Position numbers and translations under genes: made by a program
Shown: one piece after another, positions 4,285 to 6,051 of the stretch
Position numbering within the stretch: the first letter of the stretch is position 1
How the letters are laid out: the number at the start of each line of letters is the position of its first letter
Notes under the pieces: model-generated
What the model saw: only the letters and a program-made list of their open reading frames with translations
Told to the model about the DNA's origin: nothing
Databases searched by the model: none
Assembly: GCA_964555565.1 (NCBI GenBank)
Contig: CAZKTF010000221.1
Coordinates: 1 to 6,051 of the forward strand
DNA length: 6,051 nt
Direction: 5' to 3'
DNA from: CAZKTF01 sp964555565
GTDB lineage: Bacteria; Planctomycetota; JAJSAM01; JAKLKS01

Positions 4285-6051
4285 CTATCCGACGGAGCGC
4301 GCCTCCGCCCTTCCGACCGGGCACAGCGCGGTCCCGCCCGGACCGTAGGGGCACGAGGGGCAGTGCGCGCGGCGGGGGTCGTAGCGGCCTTCCCGCGTGC
4401 GCTCGGCGAACCGGCGCAGCAGCGCCGCGACCTCCTCCATCGCCGCCGGGGAGAGGTCCACCGGCACCTCGTCCCGCGAGGGGAGGTAGACGAGGAGCCC
4501 GCGCTCGGGGAGGAGGCCCGTGGCGGCGTGCGCGGCGCGGGCGTAGATCTGCACCTGGCGGCGGTAGCGCGCCTCCGTCGCGGGGTCCCTCCTCCCGGCC
4601 TTGTAGTCGGCCACCGTCCACCGGCCGGACCTCCCGCGGAGCAGCACGTCCACCTGGCCCCGGACGAGGACCTCCTGCTCCTTCAGGAGGAAGGGGACCT
4701 CGCGCAGCACCGCGTCCCGCGGCGCGGCCTGGAGCGCGTGCCCGAAGTCCATCCCCAGGAACTTCGTGATCCAGCCGGCCACGGTCCCCACCGACTCGGC
4801 CGGCGGCTCCCGGCCGGCGACCTCCCGGAGCCTCTCCTGCACCCGCATCCGGATCGCGCGCGGCGCCGGGTCGGCCAGGTCGAGCGTCCCCAGCACCTCG
4901 TGCGCGGCGATCCCGAGCAGGCGGGCCGGGAGCCCGGCCTCGTGGGGCGCGCCCTCCCCGGGGACCTCGTCCTCGTCGCCCGCGAGGACCTGCCGGCCCC
5001 GGTCCGGCAGGCCGGGCCCCGGCTCCGGGTGCCCGTCGGGGACCCCCAGCCGGTACCGCAGGCGGTAGCGGAGCGGGCAGGCCTCGAAGTCGAGCAGCGC
5101 CGAGACGGTGGCGAGATAGACCGAGTCGTCGGCCTTGGGCGGCGGCCCCGGGAGCGCGGCCACCTCCTCCGCCGCGGCGGCCCGCACCTCCCGCGAAACG
5201 CGCACCCCGGGCCCCCGCCCCGCGAGGAACCGCCCCCTCCGCTCGCGGAAGATCGACCGCCGCCGCCCCGCGGCCGGCCCCGCCTCCTCCGCCGCGTCGC
5301 GGGTCCGCACGAGGACCGGGGCGCCGTCCACCGCGACCGTCGTCTCCCCCGGGGCGGGAGGGAGGGCCTCCTCGCCTCCCACCGCGGCGAGAACGATCCC
5401 GAGCCAGGGGCCGCGGGCCCGCGGGGCCAGCGGCGCCGTGAGGACCAGGTGCTCGCGGGCCCGGGTCACGGCCACGTGGAGGAGGCGGACCGCCTCGGCG
5501 GCCTCCCGCTCCGCCACGGCGGCGTCGAGGCGCCGCCACCCCGGCGTGGGGACCCGTCCCTCCTCCCCGCGGATCGCGATGGCCGCGCCCTCGGTCTGCA
5601 CGAGGATGCTGGGCCGGCCCGTCGGGGCGGAGCGCCCCAGGTCGGGGATCACCACCACGGGCCACTCCAGTCCCTTGGCCTGGTGGACCGTGAGGACGGC
5701 CACCGCGTCGGCGTCCTCCGCCCCGAGCGGCGCCTCTGTCACCCGCTCCTCGCGGAGCCGGACCCGGCGCACGTGGGCCGTGAACTCCGCCAGCCCGCCC
5801 GCCCCCGCCTCCTCGAAGGCCCGGGCCTCCTCGCGCACCTTGCGGAGGTTCGCGGCCCGCTGCCGCCCGTTCGGCTGGAGGAGGACGGCGAGGTCGTATC
5901 CGGTCCCGCGCGCCGCGAGGTCCACGACCTCCGCGAGCCTCCCGCGGCCCCGGAGCGCCCGCATCCGCTCGAGGACCGGGAGGAACCTCTCGAGGCGGCG
6001 CCGGGACTCCCGCCCGAGGCCCCGGACCCGCGACGGGTCCTCCACCACGTC
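4285..6051 (-). CDS. AddA/RecB-like UvrD-family helicase-nuclease with probable iron-sulfur site (5' partial)
   Basis: The minus-strand frame is open from the window edge to the TAG at 4285-4287, giving 588 visible residues; the N-terminal ATPase half (Walker A and early motifs) lies outside. Visible residues 117-136 are helicase motif V (VLTVHQAKGLEWP) and 187-200 motif VI (VRLLHVAVTRAREH), as in UvrD/AddA/RecB superfamily 1 helicases. From ~310 comes a RecB/AddB-type PD-(D/E)XK nuclease: Cys325 in the ACPLRYRL strip, His384, Asp468 in GQVDVLL, Asp482-x-Lys484 (DYKAG) and Gln499/Tyr503. Cys564, Cys567 and Cys577 at the C-terminus, with Cys325, match the four-Cys layout of iron-sulfur nucleases. 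The protein should unwind and resect DNA ends for recombinational repair and degrade unprotected linear DNA. An AddB-like partner could lie upstream, outside the window. Very high G+C and convergent orientation suggest resident chromosome. Whether it is a true AddA or another RecB-like protein is unresolved. Confidence 0.92.
   Translation of the reverse strand, partial: DVVEDPSRVRGLGRESRRRLERFLPVLERMRALRGRGRLAEVVDLAARGTGYDLAVLLQPNGRQRAANLRKVREEARAFEEAGAGGLAEFTAHVRRVRLREERVTEAPLGAEDADAVAVLTVHQAKGLEWPVVVIPDLGRSAPTGRPSILVQTEGAAIAIRGEEGRVPTPGWRRLDAAVAEREAAEAVRLLHVAVTRAREHLVLTAPLAPRARGPWLGIVLAAVGGEEALPPAPGETTVAVDGAPVLVRTRDAAEEAGPAAGRRRSIFRERRGRFLAGRGPGVRVSREVRAAAAEEVAALPGPPPKADDSVYLATVSALLDFEACPLRYRLRYRLGVPDGHPEPGPGLPDRGRQVLAGDEDEVPGEGAPHEAGLPARLLGIAAHEVLGTLDLADPAPRAIRMRVQERLREVAGREPPAESVGTVAGWITKFLGMDFGHALQAAPRDAVLREVPFLLKEQEVLVRGQVDVLLRGRSGRWTVADYKAGRRDPATEARYRRQVQIYARAAHAATGLLPERGLLVYLPSRDEVPVDLSPAAMEEVAALLRRFAERTREGRYDPRRAHCPSCPYGPGGTALCPVGRAEARSVG

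Noticed and set aside
4034..5665. 543-codon open frame on the minus strand
   Set aside because: Shadow of the helicase-nuclease gene in another frame; Gly/Arg/Ala-rich and extends antisense into the DuOB-like gene.

Overview
The window comes from a very GC-rich bacterium. Two 60-base samples from the outer genes (from 781 and 5281) are each about 82% G+C. I cannot assign a phylum. The left-hand gene architecture (degenerate FHA, membrane helix, helical repeats, concanavalin-like sandwich) and the AddA-like helicase-nuclease would fit Planctomycetota, Myxococcota or similar uncultured high-GC lineages, but that is only an impression. There is no tRNA, rRNA, CRISPR array, transposase or integrase.

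Layout. (1) 1-2100 (+) is the 3' part of a large gene for a membrane-anchored protein: a degenerate FHA-like domain, one transmembrane helix, coiled coil and TPR-like repeats, a proline-rich linker and a C-terminal LamG/concanavalin-like beta domain. (2) 2101-2346 is an intergenic stretch with a perfect 8-bp hairpin just ahead of a strong Shine-Dalgarno. (3) 2347-4149 (+) is a compact three-gene cassette: a 245-residue DUF488 protein, a second and divergent 145-residue DUF488 protein overlapping it by 76 nt, and, 10 nt further on, a 230-residue protein that looks like a dual OB-fold (DuOB) protein. (4) 4150-4284 is a short convergent intergenic region packed with inverted repeats, probably terminators for both sides. 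(5) 4285-6051 (-) is the 3' part of an AddA/RecB-type helicase-nuclease gene, with helicase motifs V and VI, a PD-(D/E)XK nuclease and four cysteines placed as in iron-sulfur nucleases.

The three-gene cassette is the most interesting part. It is lower in G+C (about 58-70% in three sampled 60-base lines), tightly coupled, has its own ribosome-binding site and a hairpin 8 nt after its last stop. It looks like an acquired, self-contained module. The two DUF488 proteins keep the family's Cys-x-Glu...Cys-His-Arg signature, so both are probably active, and the OB-fold partner suggests nucleic-acid or nucleotide binding. No function is proven for this combination. A role in nucleic-acid processing or defence is inference. 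The neighbouring AddA-like gene is on the opposite strand and in the host-like base composition, so it is probably chromosomal background rather than part of the module.
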